Below, one piece after another: positions 30,192 through 40,368 of a DNA stretch of 64,000 bases (the first letter of the stretch is position 1; each line of letters opens with the position of its first letter). The notes beneath the pieces are model-generated. The model made no database searches, had not been told where the DNA came from, and was given only the letters and a program-made list of their open reading frames with translations. Source of the stretch: Pseudodesulfovibrio aespoeensis Aspo-2 (GTDB taxonomy: Bacteria > Desulfobacterota > Desulfovibrionia > Desulfovibrionales > Desulfovibrionaceae); NCBI RefSeq assembly GCF_000176915.2, contig NC_014844.1, forward strand, positions 1,798,001 through 1,862,000. Direction: 5' to 3'. Made by a program: the position numbers and the translations under genes.

Positions 30192-32996
30192 ATGAGCGAC
30201 AACATGCTGTTTGACCTCGATAGCGAGGAAAAGAAAAGCGGACCCGTAAAGTGTCTTGGACGTGAGTTCGAAAATGATGAGGCTCGCCGCGCCCACTTTA
30301 TAGAGGAGTTGCGCAAAAAACTCCAAGACCCGGAATTCCGCAAGATCGAAGGATTTCCCAACGGCAGCGACGAGGATATCCTGAATCTGAGCGACCCGCC
30401 TTATTACACCGCCTGCCCGAACCCTTGGATTGGGCATTTTATTGCTGAGTGGGAGGCTTTAAAGCCTAAAAAACCAGATAACTACAGTTATCATCGTGAA
30501 CCATTTGCAGCGGATGTTAGCGAAGGAAAATACGATCCAATATACAAATACCATCCATATCCAACAAAGGTTCCACACAAAGCAATAATGCGTTACATCC
30601 TCCATTATACAAAACCTGGAGATATCGTATTTGATGGCTTTTGCGGAACCGGTATGACAGGAGTCGCCGCTCAAATGTGTGGTGACCGTGATGCCGTTAT
30701 TTCCCTTGGGTACCAAGTTAAGCAAGATGGTTCAATTCTACGCGAGGAGATTGATGAAACTGGAATAAAAACGTGGGTTCCATTTTCTCAGATTGGCATT
30801 AGGAGAGTTGTTTTAAATGATTTATCCCCGGCCGGAACTTTTGTTACATATAATTATAATACGCCCATAAATATAAGTTCGTTTGAAAAGACGGCGAATC
30901 GCATCCTCAAAGAAATTGAAAATGAATGCTCATGGATGTACACAACCAAACATTCAGATGGGCGTCTTGGAACTATTAACTATACAGTTTGGTCAGACGT
31001 TTTTGTGTGCCAAGAGTGCTCAGGAGAGGTTGTTTTTTGGAATGCTGCTGTAGATAAAGAAGCTGGAAAGGTAAGGGACGAGTTTTCCTGTCCTCATTGC
31101 AGTTCAAGTCTTACCAAAAGAAGCCTTGATAGGGCTTGGATAACATTTTTCGATCCCATTATAAATCAGACACAGAAGCAGGCAAAGCAGGTACCTGTGT
31201 TGATCAATTATTCGGTTGGATCTTCACGTCATGAAAAAGTCCCGGATCAGTATGATATAGATACACTTAAAAAACTAGAGGACCTCAAGGTCCCATATTG
31301 GTTTCCATCAGAAAGAATGATTTTTGGAAAAGAAACAAGACGAAACGATCCTGCTGGTTTAACACACATTCATCATTTTTACTCTAAGAGGAATCTTTAC
31401 GCGCTGGCAAAGTTGAAGTCTTTGTCTCCGTCTGCAAAGTTTAACCTCTTGATTACGAAGGTTTCCTTTCAAATAACCAAGCTTTATAGATTTACATACC
31501 AGAGCGGTGTCTGGGGGGCAGGAGGTGGGCCACTGTCCGGAACGCTTTACGTTCCATCACTCGTAAAAGAGCTGAATATTATAAAACAAATTAAAGACGC
31601 TCTAAAACAAAGACGAGGAATTTCTCATCCCGCGACTTATGGGAGTTTTGTCGGGTCTACACAATCAAGCTCGTGGCTACCATCAATCCCTGATAACAGC
31701 CTAAGTTACATATTTATTGACCCCCCGTTTGGTGCAAATCTTTATTATTCAGAGTTGGCATTTCTCTGGGAAACTTGGTTGCGCATATTAACAAATAATA
31801 AAGAAGAAGCGATCGAAAATGATGCTCAAGGAAAGGGCCTAGATGATTATCGACTTCTGATGCAGAAATGTTTTTCTGAGGCATATCGTGCCTTAAAGCC
31901 AGGAAGATGGATGACCATAGAATTCTCTAACACGAAAGCTAGTGTTTGGAATAGCATACAAACAGCCCTGCTCGAGGCGGGTTTTCTTGTCGCCAATGTG
32001 TCTGCCTTGGACAAGAAAAAGGGAAGTTTCAAAGCGGTAACTACACCAACTGCAGTAAAACAAGATTTGGTCATCTCGGCATACAAACCTAATGGTGGCT
32101 TCGAGGAGAGATTTTCTTCTGAGGCTAACACAGAAGACGGAGTTTGGGATTTTGTTAGAACGCATCTAAAATATCTTCCAGTCATTAAGAAGCAAGCAGG
32201 AGAGCTGATCATTATTCCTGAGCGCGACCCCCGTATCCTGTTTGATCAGATGGTGGCCTATTACGTTCGCAAAGGCTACCCAGTTCCTATCTCCAGCCAG
32301 GAATTCCAGCTTGGACTGAGACAGAGATTCGCAGAACGAGATGGCATGTTTTTCCTGCCTGAGCAAGCTGCCGAGTATGACAAGAAACGTCTTACTGTTG
32401 AACGTTTGGTCCAGCGCTCCCTTTTTGTCTTTGATGAATCCTCGGCAATCGAGTGGCTGAGAAGCCTGTTGCGTGAAAAGCCGCAGACCTTCCAAGATCT
32501 TCATCCTCAATTTCTCAAAGAAATCGGAGGTTGGAGCAAAAACGAGAAAGCCCTCGAGCTTTCAACTTTGTTGGAACAAAACTTTTTGCGATTCGATGGT
32601 CGCGGCGAGGTTCCAAGTCAGATTCACAGTTACTTATCAACCAACTGGCCCGAGTTAAGGAATCGCCCAAAAGATGATCCGGCTTTAGTAATGAAGGCGC
32701 GGGATCGCTGGTATGTGCCTGACCCTAATAAGGCAGGCGACTTGGAGAAGCTTCGTGAGAAGGCCCTGCTAAAAGAATTTGAAGAGTACAAACAAGTCAA
32801 GAAAAAGCTTAAGGTCTTCCGGTTGGAGGCTGTCCGGGCAGGTTTTAAGAGCTTATGGCAGCTACGAACGCCTGAAGCATACAAAGCCATCATTGAGGTG
32901 GCGGAAAAGATTCCGTCGAATGTTCTTGAAGAAGATCCGAAGCTGCTCATGTGGTATGACCAGGCAATCACTCGAAGTGGCGGCGAGATTTCATGA
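30192..32996 (+). CDS. pglXI: BREX type 3 DNA methyltransferase PglXI
   Basis: A 934-residue adenine-specific DNA methylase of the DUF1156/zinc-ribbon style used by type 3 BREX. Motif I is FDGFCGTGMTG (D148) and motif IV is DPPFG (D510). A zinc ribbon lies between them (CQEC at 273-276, CPHC at 300-303). It marks host DNA at the BREX motif. Bases about 30460-32170 are strongly AT-rich (about 30% G+C in 31561-31620 by hand count), while its two ends are closer to its neighbours, suggesting past recombination. It begins 2 bases after the Schlafen-type gene. Confidence 0.9.
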   Translation: MSDNMLFDLDSEEKKSGPVKCLGREFENDEARRAHFIEELRKKLQDPEFRKIEGFPNGSDEDILNLSDPPYYTACPNPWIGHFIAEWEALKPKKPDNYSYHREPFAADVSEGKYDPIYKYHPYPTKVPHKAIMRYILHYTKPGDIVFDGFCGTGMTGVAAQMCGDRDAVISLGYQVKQDGSILREEIDETGIKTWVPFSQIGIRRVVLNDLSPAGTFVTYNYNTPINISSFEKTANRILKEIENECSWMYTTKHSDGRLGTINYTVWSDVFVCQECSGEVVFWNAAVDKEAGKVRDEFSCPHCSSSLTKRSLDRAWITFFDPIINQTQKQAKQVPVLINYSVGSSRHEKVPDQYDIDTLKKLEDLKVPYWFPSERMIFGKETRRNDPAGLTHIHHFYSKRNLYALAKLKSLSPSAKFNLLITKVSFQITKLYRFTYQSGVWGAGGGPLSGTLYVPSLVKELNIIKQIKDALKQRRGISHPATYGSFVGSTQSSSWLPSIPDNSLSYIFIDPPFGANLYYSELAFLWETWLRILTNNKEEAIENDAQGKGLDDYRLLMQKCFSEAYRALKPGRWMTIEFSNTKASVWNSIQTALLEAGFLVANVSALDKKKGSFKAVTTPTAVKQDLVISAYKPNGGFEERFSSEANTEDGVWDFVRTHLKYLPVIKKQAGELIIIPERDPRILFDQMVAYYVRKGYPVPISSQEFQLGLRQRFAERDGMFFLPEQAAEYDKKRLTVERLVQRSLFVFDESSAIEWLRSLLREKPQTFQDLHPQFLKEIGGWSKNEKALELSTLLEQNFLRFDGRGEVPSQIHSYLSTNWPELRNRPKDDPALVMKARDRWYVPDPNKAGDLEKLREKALLKEFEEYKQVKKKLKVFRLEAVRAGFKSLWQLRTPEAYKAIIEVAEKIPSNVLEEDPKLLMWYDQAITRSGGEIS

Positions 32997-34510
32997 TTAC
33001 GGAGGATCGCAAATTCCTGGATCTGGATCATGTGTGCGACCAGATTGTTAGCCAAGATGATCGCGCCATGTTCAATGAGGCAATTCGGTGTTATCAGATT
33101 GGGTCTCACCGGGCTGCGGTGATTTTGGCTTGGTGCGTAACGGCGGACTGCCTTTATCGTAGAATCGATGATCTGGCAAATGAAGGAGACGGCGTAGCTC
33201 AACAAGCCCGAAATGACCTTCGAAGTGTTGTGGGGCAAGCGTGCTATGAGGAAAACCTTATTGTACAGGCAAAGAAATGCGAGCTGTTTGATGATTACGA
33301 AGAAAAGTGCCTACGTTTTGCTCGAGACACTCGGTCTAAATGTGCGCATCCAACAGGAGTAATTCCCTCTGCGGAAGCGGTGCGCAACATCTTTCATATC
33401 TGTTCTCAAACCGTCTTGTGCCGAGACGGATATAGGGGCATGTCATTTGTTAGGCAGTTCGTTCAATCAAAACTCGATGATAGGCATCTGTTTACCGACA
33501 AAAATCGCGTCCAGGAAGCATGCCGTTATTACTTTGGAAAGGTGCCGGAACGAATTCGGCCACAGTTCGCAGCTTGTTCTGCCGACCATGTGCGAAGTGG
33601 CGTAAGCCTTCAGTGGAAACAGAATGCGTTTCGCTTTTTCAAAGAATTAATCAACTGCTCATCAGATGAACTTGCGCTGAAAATATCCCAAAAATTCCAG
33701 CCAATAGAATCAATTGACAGGACTCTGTTTTCAGTTTTCGTTGGAATTGATGAAAGGGATAATCTTTGGGATGGCCATTCCAGAAGTCAGGCGAAAGCAC
33801 ATCTAAGAGACGCGCTCAAAACGGGGAGAATCGATTCATTCGAATTTGATTCCTATGGAAACCTTTGCGCCTTATGCGATTTTGAGGTTGAAGACCAAGA
33901 TCTTTTTAAAGAACGCTTTTCGCTTATAGCTGAACACCTCTCTCAGCATCCGGTTTTAATCTTCCGTAGGAGGTCAGAAATATTGTCTCTTATCACAGAG
34001 GCAATGAAGGATGATCAACATCGGCAACAGATTTTCAAGGGTGTTGCATGGTTGGTATCTGGTGATCTCTTCATGCAAGAATCCGAGGAGATCACGCGAT
34101 TCGTTGATGAACTCATCGAGAGCGATTGGCGGGAGGAAAATGTAAGCGACCTCTTCTTGATGTGCTCTGATTGGTCGGACATCTTAAAGGTTCATCTACT
34201 CAAAAAATCGGAGCGGTTTTTCGAAGAGTGCTCGGAAGATTTCCCTGATGACCTAGTTCAGTTATTTGATGCGGCAAATAGTCTAATTTCTTCCAATCCT
34301 TCCATGCTCCCCTCCGAATTTGAAGTGGCCATAAAGGGGATTATTGACGGCGACCAAAATGTTGTCTGGTTTGATGACAAAGGGTCGGCATTCCGAACCT
34401 TTGTCGGTCAAATTGACTTGATCCGTACTCAGCATGGGGTCCACCTTCCAGTACTTTCTTCGTTAATCCTGCCTGAAATCGAACCTGAGGAGCTTGTTGA
34501 GAATGAATAG
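32993..34510 (+). CDS. Unknown BREX-inserted protein with HEPN-like N terminus
   Basis: A 505-residue protein of no recognised family. Residues about 25-125 are all-helical (MFNEAIRCYQIGSHRAAVIL, AWCVTADCLYRRIDD). They end in RDTRSKCAHP, giving R114-x4-H119, the RxxxxH pattern of HEPN ribonucleases and toxins. The remaining 380 residues are helical and acidic without known motifs. It overlaps pglX (ATGA) and brxHII, so it is translated with the BREX genes. It could be an abortive-infection effector or an accessory subunit; nuclease activity is inference. Confidence 0.5.
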   Translation: MITEDRKFLDLDHVCDQIVSQDDRAMFNEAIRCYQIGSHRAAVILAWCVTADCLYRRIDDLANEGDGVAQQARNDLRSVVGQACYEENLIVQAKKCELFDDYEEKCLRFARDTRSKCAHPTGVIPSAEAVRNIFHICSQTVLCRDGYRGMSFVRQFVQSKLDDRHLFTDKNRVQEACRYYFGKVPERIRPQFAACSADHVRSGVSLQWKQNAFRFFKELINCSSDELALKISQKFQPIESIDRTLFSVFVGIDERDNLWDGHSRSQAKAHLRDALKTGRIDSFEFDSYGNLCALCDFEVEDQDLFKERFSLIAEHLSQHPVLIFRRRSEILSLITEAMKDDQHRQQIFKGVAWLVSGDLFMQESEEITRFVDELIESDWREENVSDLFLMCSDWSDILKVHLLKKSERFFEECSEDFPDDLVQLFDAANSLISSNPSMLPSEFEVAIKGIIDGDQNVVWFDDKGSAFRTFVGQIDLIRTQHGVHLPVLSSLILPEIEPEELVENE

Positions 34511-37403
34511 CTCCATATGGCAATACAGCACCGTTCATAACAGCGCCTGCAAGGTCATCGAAGAACAGACCTTGTGGGGGCAAACGGTTTGCCGTGTCTG
34601 GTTGCCGAACCAGGACGCGGTGGTGCGCGTGCCCCGCTCCGCATTGCGGCCGCTGAGTGCCGACTTGCAGCCGGAGATCGAGGCTGGACGCATTGCCTAT
34701 GTGGCCGCCGCAGCCAAGGTAGCCGAGGTGCTCGAAGGTTCCACCAGCGCCACCGAGGGCCATGTGCTGCTGGCTCCCATGGAGTCCAACGTCATTCCGC
34801 TGCCGCACCAGATCCACGCCTTGTCTCGGGCCATCTCCGGTGACCGCGTGCGCTACCTGCTGGCCGACGAGGTGGGTCTCGGCAAGACTATCGAGGCCGG
34901 GCTGGTCATGCGCGAGCTCAAACTGCGCGGACTGGTGCGTCGGACATTGGTCGTCTCGCCGAAGGGAATCGCTACCCAGTGGGTGGCGGAAATGCAGACC
35001 CACTTCAACGAGCAGTTCCAGCTCGTGCTGGGCGACGACATCGGCACATTGCAACGCCTGGCTCCAGGGGCGGATCACCGGAGCTCAGCCTGGTCGATGT
35101 TTGATCAGGTCATCGTCTCCCTGGATTCGGTCAAACCCATGGACAAGCGGCGCGGCTGGACCGCCGAGCGCGTCGCCGAATACAACCGCAGCCGGTTCGA
35201 GGATCTGATTACCGCCGGTTGGGATCTGGTGATCGTGGACGAAGCGCATCGGCTGGGCGGCAGTACCGACCAGGTCGCCCGCTACAAGCTCGGCAAGGGG
35301 CTGGCGGAAGCCGCGCCCTATGTGCTGCTCCTTTCGGCTACACCCCACCAGGGGAAGACCGATGCCTTCCATCGGCTGATGAACCTGCTGGATGACGATG
35401 CCTTTCCGGATATGGACAGCGTCTCCCGCGACCGGGTGGCTCCGTATGTCATCCGTACCGAGAAGCGCAAGGCCATCGATGCCGACGGCAAGCCGCTCTT
35501 CAAACCCCGGCGGACGCAGATGGCCCCGGTGGCCTGGGAGAGCCGTCACCAACTGCAGCAGCTTCTCTACGAGGCGGTGACCGACTATGTGCGCGAGGGC
35601 TACAACCAGGCCCTGCGCGAGAAGAAGCGCCACATTGGTTTTCTGATGATCCTAATGCAGCGCCTGGTGGTCTCCAGCACCCGGGCGATTCGCACCACGC
35701 TGGAGCGTCGGCTTGCGGCACTCAAGGATGGTGAGCAACAAGCCAGCCTGCGCCTGGCGGAACTGGAAAACGGCGCGGACGGATTGGAAAGCCCAGACGA
35801 TGAAATAGCCGAGCTATATGACATGGACGGCCAGGAGCTGCTCGATGAGCTGCTGAAATCCCACGTGTCGGCTCTGCAGAGCGAAGGAAGCCATGTTGAG
35901 ACCCTGCTCGACGCGGCGGTCCGTTGTGAACAGGCTGGACCGGATGCCAAGGCCGAGGCTCTGATCGAGTGGATCTACAAGCTGCAAGCCGAGGAAAACG
36001 AACCGGATATGAAGGTGCTGATCTTCACCGAGTTCGTGCCGACCCAGCAGATGCTGAAGGAGTTTCTGGAAGCCCGGGGAATCTCGGTGGTCACCCTGAA
36101 CGGCTCCATGGCCATGGAGGAACGTGGGGCAGCCCAGGATGCCTTCCGCAAATCGCACCGCGTATTGGTCTCCACCGATGCGGGCGGTGAGGGTCTGAAC
36201 CTGCAGTTCGCCCATGTCATCATCAACTACGACATCCCCTGGAATCCCATGCGGCTGGAGCAGCGTATCGGCCGCGTGGACCGTATCGGCCAGCCCAAAA
36301 CCGTACAGGCGATCAATTTCGTATTTGAGGATTCAGTCGAGTTCCGGGTCCGCGAAGTTCTGGAGCAGAAGCTCTCGGTGATCTTCGACGAGTTCGGCAT
36401 CGACAAGACCGGCGACGTGCTCGACTCGGCCCAGGCCGGTGAGTTGTTCGAGGATGTGTTCGCCTCGGCCATCCTTAATCCTGACGGCATCGAAACCTCC
36501 GTCGATCACACGGTGGCCAGGATTCGGGATGAGATTCAGCAGGTGCGCGAGTCCTCCGCCATCTACGGCATATCCGAAGAGCCGGATGTGCAAACCGCTG
36601 AGCGTCTGCGCTCGCATCCGCTGCCCCACTGGGTGGAACGGATGACGGTGGGCTACCTCAATTCACACGGCGGCGCAGCCAGTCGCAAGCGCTCATGGTG
36701 GGATCTGAATTGGCCGGATGGCCAGGAACACCGCAAAGCCGTATTCAGCGCTCGGGAAGCGGATCGTCTAACCGACGCAACCCTGCTCAATCTCGAAAAC
36801 AGCCGTGTCCGTGGTCTTGCCCTGAACCTGCCCCAGGTCGCGGCAGGTCAGCCATTGCCGTGCGTAACCGTAAGCGGGCTGCCAGCCAGCATCTCCGGAC
36901 TCTGGGGGCTCTTTGAGATCCGCCTTCAGGCCGGAATGCACCAGAAGACACAACTCCTGCGCATCCCCATGGTGCGGCGTGGCTATGTCAGCGTGTTTTT
37001 GAGCGAGGAAGGCAAACTGTTTCTGCCCACGGCCCGGCATATCTGGGATGCGCTGCAGACAGCGGAAGCCGAGGTGCAAGCCACCCTCGGGCAGGATGAC
37101 TCTATCACCGCCCATGAGCGTTTGCAGATTGCTGCCGAACAGGCCGGACAGGAGCTATTCGATGCATTACAGCAGGCGCATCTCGCCGCTGTGGCTCGCG
37201 AGGAGGAACGTGGCATCGTTTCCTTTGCCTCGCGCCGCAAGGCCATAGAGCGGGTTGGATTGCCAGAGGTACGGCAATTCAGGTTCTCTCGTTGCGATGC
37301 GGACGAATCCGAGTGGAGGCATGAACTGCAATCGGCGAGGCAGATCGTGCCGGAAATCCGGCCGTTGTTGATGCTGCGGATCATCAAGGGAGGCGCTCAA
37401 TGA
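34503..37403 (+). CDS. brxHII: BREX helicase BrxHII
   Basis: A 966-residue SNF2/RapA-like superfamily 2 helicase. Visible motifs are LLADEVGLGKTIEAGLVM (I), LVIVDEAHRLGG (II, DEAH), LLLSATPHQGK (III), STDAGGEGLNLQ (V) and EQRIGRVDRIGQ (VI). In type 3 BREX this helicase lies between pglXI and pglZ, as here. ATG 34503 was preferred over two TTG codons upstream. High G+C returns from its start. Confidence 0.9.
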   Translation: MNSSIWQYSTVHNSACKVIEEQTLWGQTVCRVWLPNQDAVVRVPRSALRPLSADLQPEIEAGRIAYVAAAAKVAEVLEGSTSATEGHVLLAPMESNVIPLPHQIHALSRAISGDRVRYLLADEVGLGKTIEAGLVMRELKLRGLVRRTLVVSPKGIATQWVAEMQTHFNEQFQLVLGDDIGTLQRLAPGADHRSSAWSMFDQVIVSLDSVKPMDKRRGWTAERVAEYNRSRFEDLITAGWDLVIVDEAHRLGGSTDQVARYKLGKGLAEAAPYVLLLSATPHQGKTDAFHRLMNLLDDDAFPDMDSVSRDRVAPYVIRTEKRKAIDADGKPLFKPRRTQMAPVAWESRHQLQQLLYEAVTDYVREGYNQALREKKRHIGFLMILMQRLVVSSTRAIRTTLERRLAALKDGEQQASLRLAELENGADGLESPDDEIAELYDMDGQELLDELLKSHVSALQSEGSHVETLLDAAVRCEQAGPDAKAEALIEWIYKLQAEENEPDMKVLIFTEFVPTQQMLKEFLEARGISVVTLNGSMAMEERGAAQDAFRKSHRVLVSTDAGGEGLNLQFAHVIINYDIPWNPMRLEQRIGRVDRIGQPKTVQAINFVFEDSVEFRVREVLEQKLSVIFDEFGIDKTGDVLDSAQAGELFEDVFASAILNPDGIETSVDHTVARIRDEIQQVRESSAIYGISEEPDVQTAERLRSHPLPHWVERMTVGYLNSHGGAASRKRSWWDLNWPDGQEHRKAVFSAREADRLTDATLLNLENSRVRGLALNLPQVAAGQPLPCVTVSGLPASISGLWGLFEIRLQAGMHQKTQLLRIPMVRRGYVSVFLSEEGKLFLPTARHIWDALQTAEAEVQATLGQDDSITAHERLQIAAEQAGQELFDALQQAHLAAVAREEERGIVSFASRRKAIERVGLPEVRQFRFSRCDADESEWRHELQSARQIVPEIRPLLMLRIIKGGAQ

Positions 37404-39394
37404 GTAGTTGGCGAGACGCCATCCTGAACGATTTTGTACCGAACGTCAGCAAGCTGACCTTGGTCGCGGACCCGGATTGCCTGCTGACCGAGGAAAAGCT
37501 GGCCTTGGAACTTCGCGGGCGCGGCTTCGACCTGATAGAGTTCAGTGACCCGGTCGAATTCAGATACGCCTATGAGTCCAAGTACCGTTCGATCTGGGAC
37601 CGGGGTGAGCACACCGATCTGGTGGTGGTCCTCCGCTTGCAGAATGCGGAGCTGGAATCCCTGCCATACGATCTGCTCCAGGCGGGCCGGAAACTGTCAT
37701 TCAACTTGGGGGATCTCTTTCCCAATCTGAGCTATCCGGTCATCGAGAAGCTCGACCGGAGCCTGTTGGACGCGCTATTCGAGGCCCAGCGCAAGTCGCC
37801 GCCGGATCGCATGGGCGACAACGCCACCAAGGATTTCATTCTCCGTCATGTGTTCGGCATTGCGGCGGAACTGATCGCCAACGAGGTGGAGCTGCTTCGC
37901 GCCTTGCTCCGCCTGCACTACGGAAAGCTCCAGATTCCACTGATGCTGGCCGAGCGGCTCATCCAGGTTCTCAAAGGCCATGATGGGTTCAAAGCCTGGC
38001 CGCTTTCCGAGATCGTTCCGGACGATGAGGCCTTCTTCGCCTTTTTGCAGGAACGCTGGCCGCTCTTTCTTTCCCGGCTGGGTAGCGCCAATCAGGTGCG
38101 GGAAGATTCACCGGAATACGGCCTTAAGTATCCCGGCCCTGACCGCCTGCCGTTCGACCATCAGGACATTAAGGTCTACATCGACAACCTGTTCCTGGAG
38201 GGGAAACTCACCCCCGTCGAGGCCAAAGGCATTGAAGTGGATGCCGGGTCCTGGGTTCGAAGCGGCATCGCCACGTCCGGCGTGGACAATGACGCACTTC
38301 GGATTTCCCACCTGTTTGACCTTGTCGAAAAGGAACTGCCCACTGCGGAAGCGCGTTACTCTGATTGGACCGCTTTTGCATTGAAATGGGCCGAACTCTC
38401 TTCGCTGGTTCACTGCGGCAACAGCACCGAGTATCAGACCCGGCTCAGGGAAATCGGCGATGCACTGAACACGACCTTCGCCGGTTGGCTGACGGACCAC
38501 TACTCCAGTCTGATTAACTTGCCGCCGACCAATCCTGCCATGCTCCACCATGTGCCGCGCCGCCTGGCTCGGGATATCGAGGACTCCGGTAGCAGCCGTG
38601 CCGCGCTGATCGTGGTCGATGGCCTGGCCTTGGACCAGTGGGTGACCATTCGCCAGCTTCTGCAAAAGCAAGATGCCAATCTGGTCATGCGCGAATCCGC
38701 GACCTTCGCCTGGATTCCGACGCTGACCTCGGTATCGCGGCAATCGATCTTCTCGGGCAAGCCACCGCTCTATTTCCCGTCATCCATCAACTCGACCAAC
38801 AGCGAAGAGAAACTCTGGAAGCAGTTCTGGGAAGGCCATGGTCTGTCCCGGTTGGATGTCGCTTACCAACGCGGCCTCGGCGACGGCGATGCTGCGGGCG
38901 TCCTCGACTCCGCAATCCACCCCGGGAAGACCAAGGTGGTGGGGCTGGTCGTGGATAAAGTGGACAAGATCATGCACGGCATGCAACTCGGCTCGGCCGG
39001 GATGCACAACCAGATCAAGCAGTGGTGCCAGGGTGGTTTTCTGGCTGCGCTGGTCGGCCAACTGCTGGAATACGGCTATGAGGTCTGGCTGACGGCCGAT
39101 CACGGCAACATCCAATGCGAAGGTAAAGGCCGCCCGTCTGAAGGCGTGATTGCAGAAACTCGCGGCGAGCGGGTTCGTGTCTATCCAACGCCGGAACTCC
39201 GCGCTCAGGTGGCTGGGGCGCTCCCGTTTGCCCACGAGTGGCAGCCGGTCGGGTTGCCCGCAGATTATTTCCCCCTGGTGGCCGGTGGCCGCGACGCATT
39301 CGTGAATCCGGGAGATGCCATCGTAGGTCACGGCGGTGTAGCCATCGAAGAAGTCATCGTGCCCCTTGTGAAGTTTGAAAGGAGGACACGGTGA
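37400..39394 (+). CDS. pglZ: BREX phosphatase-fold protein PglZ
   Basis: A 664-residue PglZ-domain protein, the hallmark BREX component. The alkaline-phosphatase-superfamily metal sites appear as ALIVVDGLALDQW, SRQSIFSGKPP (nucleophile region), LTADHGNIQCEG and VGHGGVAIEEVIVPLVKF. It overlaps brxHII in an ATGA and brxA at its stop. Some family members act as nucleases or metal-dependent hydrolases within the BREX complex. No truncation is seen. Confidence 0.92.
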   Translation: MSSWRDAILNDFVPNVSKLTLVADPDCLLTEEKLALELRGRGFDLIEFSDPVEFRYAYESKYRSIWDRGEHTDLVVVLRLQNAELESLPYDLLQAGRKLSFNLGDLFPNLSYPVIEKLDRSLLDALFEAQRKSPPDRMGDNATKDFILRHVFGIAAELIANEVELLRALLRLHYGKLQIPLMLAERLIQVLKGHDGFKAWPLSEIVPDDEAFFAFLQERWPLFLSRLGSANQVREDSPEYGLKYPGPDRLPFDHQDIKVYIDNLFLEGKLTPVEAKGIEVDAGSWVRSGIATSGVDNDALRISHLFDLVEKELPTAEARYSDWTAFALKWAELSSLVHCGNSTEYQTRLREIGDALNTTFAGWLTDHYSSLINLPPTNPAMLHHVPRRLARDIEDSGSSRAALIVVDGLALDQWVTIRQLLQKQDANLVMRESATFAWIPTLTSVSRQSIFSGKPPLYFPSSINSTNSEEKLWKQFWEGHGLSRLDVAYQRGLGDGDAAGVLDSAIHPGKTKVVGLVVDKVDKIMHGMQLGSAGMHNQIKQWCQGGFLAALVGQLLEYGYEVWLTADHGNIQCEGKGRPSEGVIAETRGERVRVYPTPELRAQVAGALPFAHEWQPVGLPADYFPLVAGGRDAFVNPGDAIVGHGGVAIEEVIVPLVKFERRTR

Positions 39395-40149
39395 TGGGCA
39401 AAAGACACGAAGCCATCGGCATCAAGCAGGCGATTCGTTTTGAGTGGATGCAGAAAGCAGCCAATCTGCTGCTGGCGGGACTCGACGCCAAAACCATCCG
39501 CCAGGAGCTGCATGAGTTCCTCGCGGATCGAAAAGGCAACGGCTCCGAAGGCGAACGAAGCGATCAGACCCGGACCTTTGTCGTCAACAATCTGATGAAG
39601 ATCTGGGTCTCTCCTGACCCCGAGTTGATTCCATTCCGGGATGCCTCGCTGGCGTTCCTGAGGGAAACCCCGTCAATGGCCCTGGCGATCCACTGGGGGA
39701 TGATTTCGGCGGTCTATCCGTTCTGGTTCAATGTGGCCCGGCAGACCGGCCGTCTGCTGGCCTTGCAGGATCAGGTGACCCAGACGCAGATCATCAACCG
39801 CCTGAAGGAACAGTACGGCGACCGGCAAACCGTAAGCCGCTATGCCCGGTTCGTCATCCGCTCCTTTGTCGCCTGGGGAGCCCTGAAGGATTCCGAGGCC
39901 AAAGGCTGCTATGAGAAAGCCGCTCCGGTGAGCATTGCCGAACCAAACCTGGCCATCTTGATGTTCGAATCCGCACTCCTGGCCACCCCGGAGGCCAAGG
40001 GCGCATTGGGGCTGCTCCTGAACAACCCGGCATTCTTCCCATTCCAGCTCCCCGTGATGACCGGTGATTTTGTATCCCAGCGCAGCGCCCGGATCGATGT
40101 GGTTCGCTATGGACTGGACGATGAGCTGTTGAAATTGAAGGGCAACTAA
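39394..40149 (+). CDS. brxA: BREX protein BrxA (DUF1819)
   Basis: A 251-residue BrxA-type protein, last gene of the type 3 core. Recognisable stretches are WMQKAANLLLAGLDAKTIRQ and ETPSMALAIHWGMISAVYPF, with a basic DNA-binding helical character (RLKEQYGDRQTVSRYARFVI). BrxA of other BREX types binds DNA. ATG 39394 shares its first base with the pglZ stop. Downstream, 40150-40368 carries no gene; an AGCTCCA/TGGAGCT hairpin at 40277-40304 is the only structure seen. Confidence 0.87.
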   Translation: MGKRHEAIGIKQAIRFEWMQKAANLLLAGLDAKTIRQELHEFLADRKGNGSEGERSDQTRTFVVNNLMKIWVSPDPELIPFRDASLAFLRETPSMALAIHWGMISAVYPFWFNVARQTGRLLALQDQVTQTQIINRLKEQYGDRQTVSRYARFVIRSFVAWGALKDSEAKGCYEKAAPVSIAEPNLAILMFESALLATPEAKGALGLLLNNPAFFPFQLPVMTGDFVSQRSARIDVVRYGLDDELLKLKGN

Positions 40150-40368
40150 ATCAGGGATGGGACGTGAATGCCTTGGGATTCAGAACAAAATAGATATGAG
40201 AGAATCATGCGCATGACGTTGTTGGCAACATATCGATATTACGGCGAATGGTCGTCAATTTTCAGATGGGATCTTCAGCTCCATTTTTTCTGGGGATTGG
40301 AGCTCAATAGCAGTACTGGCTCCCGCCCGTCGGACAGTGCTGTATGAAAGGAAAGAGGAGGAGTGTAA

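Noticed and set aside
40150-40368. Possible small gene between brxA and the MscS gene
   Set aside because: No frame with a ribosome binding site and plausible protein was seen; only a weak hairpin is present.
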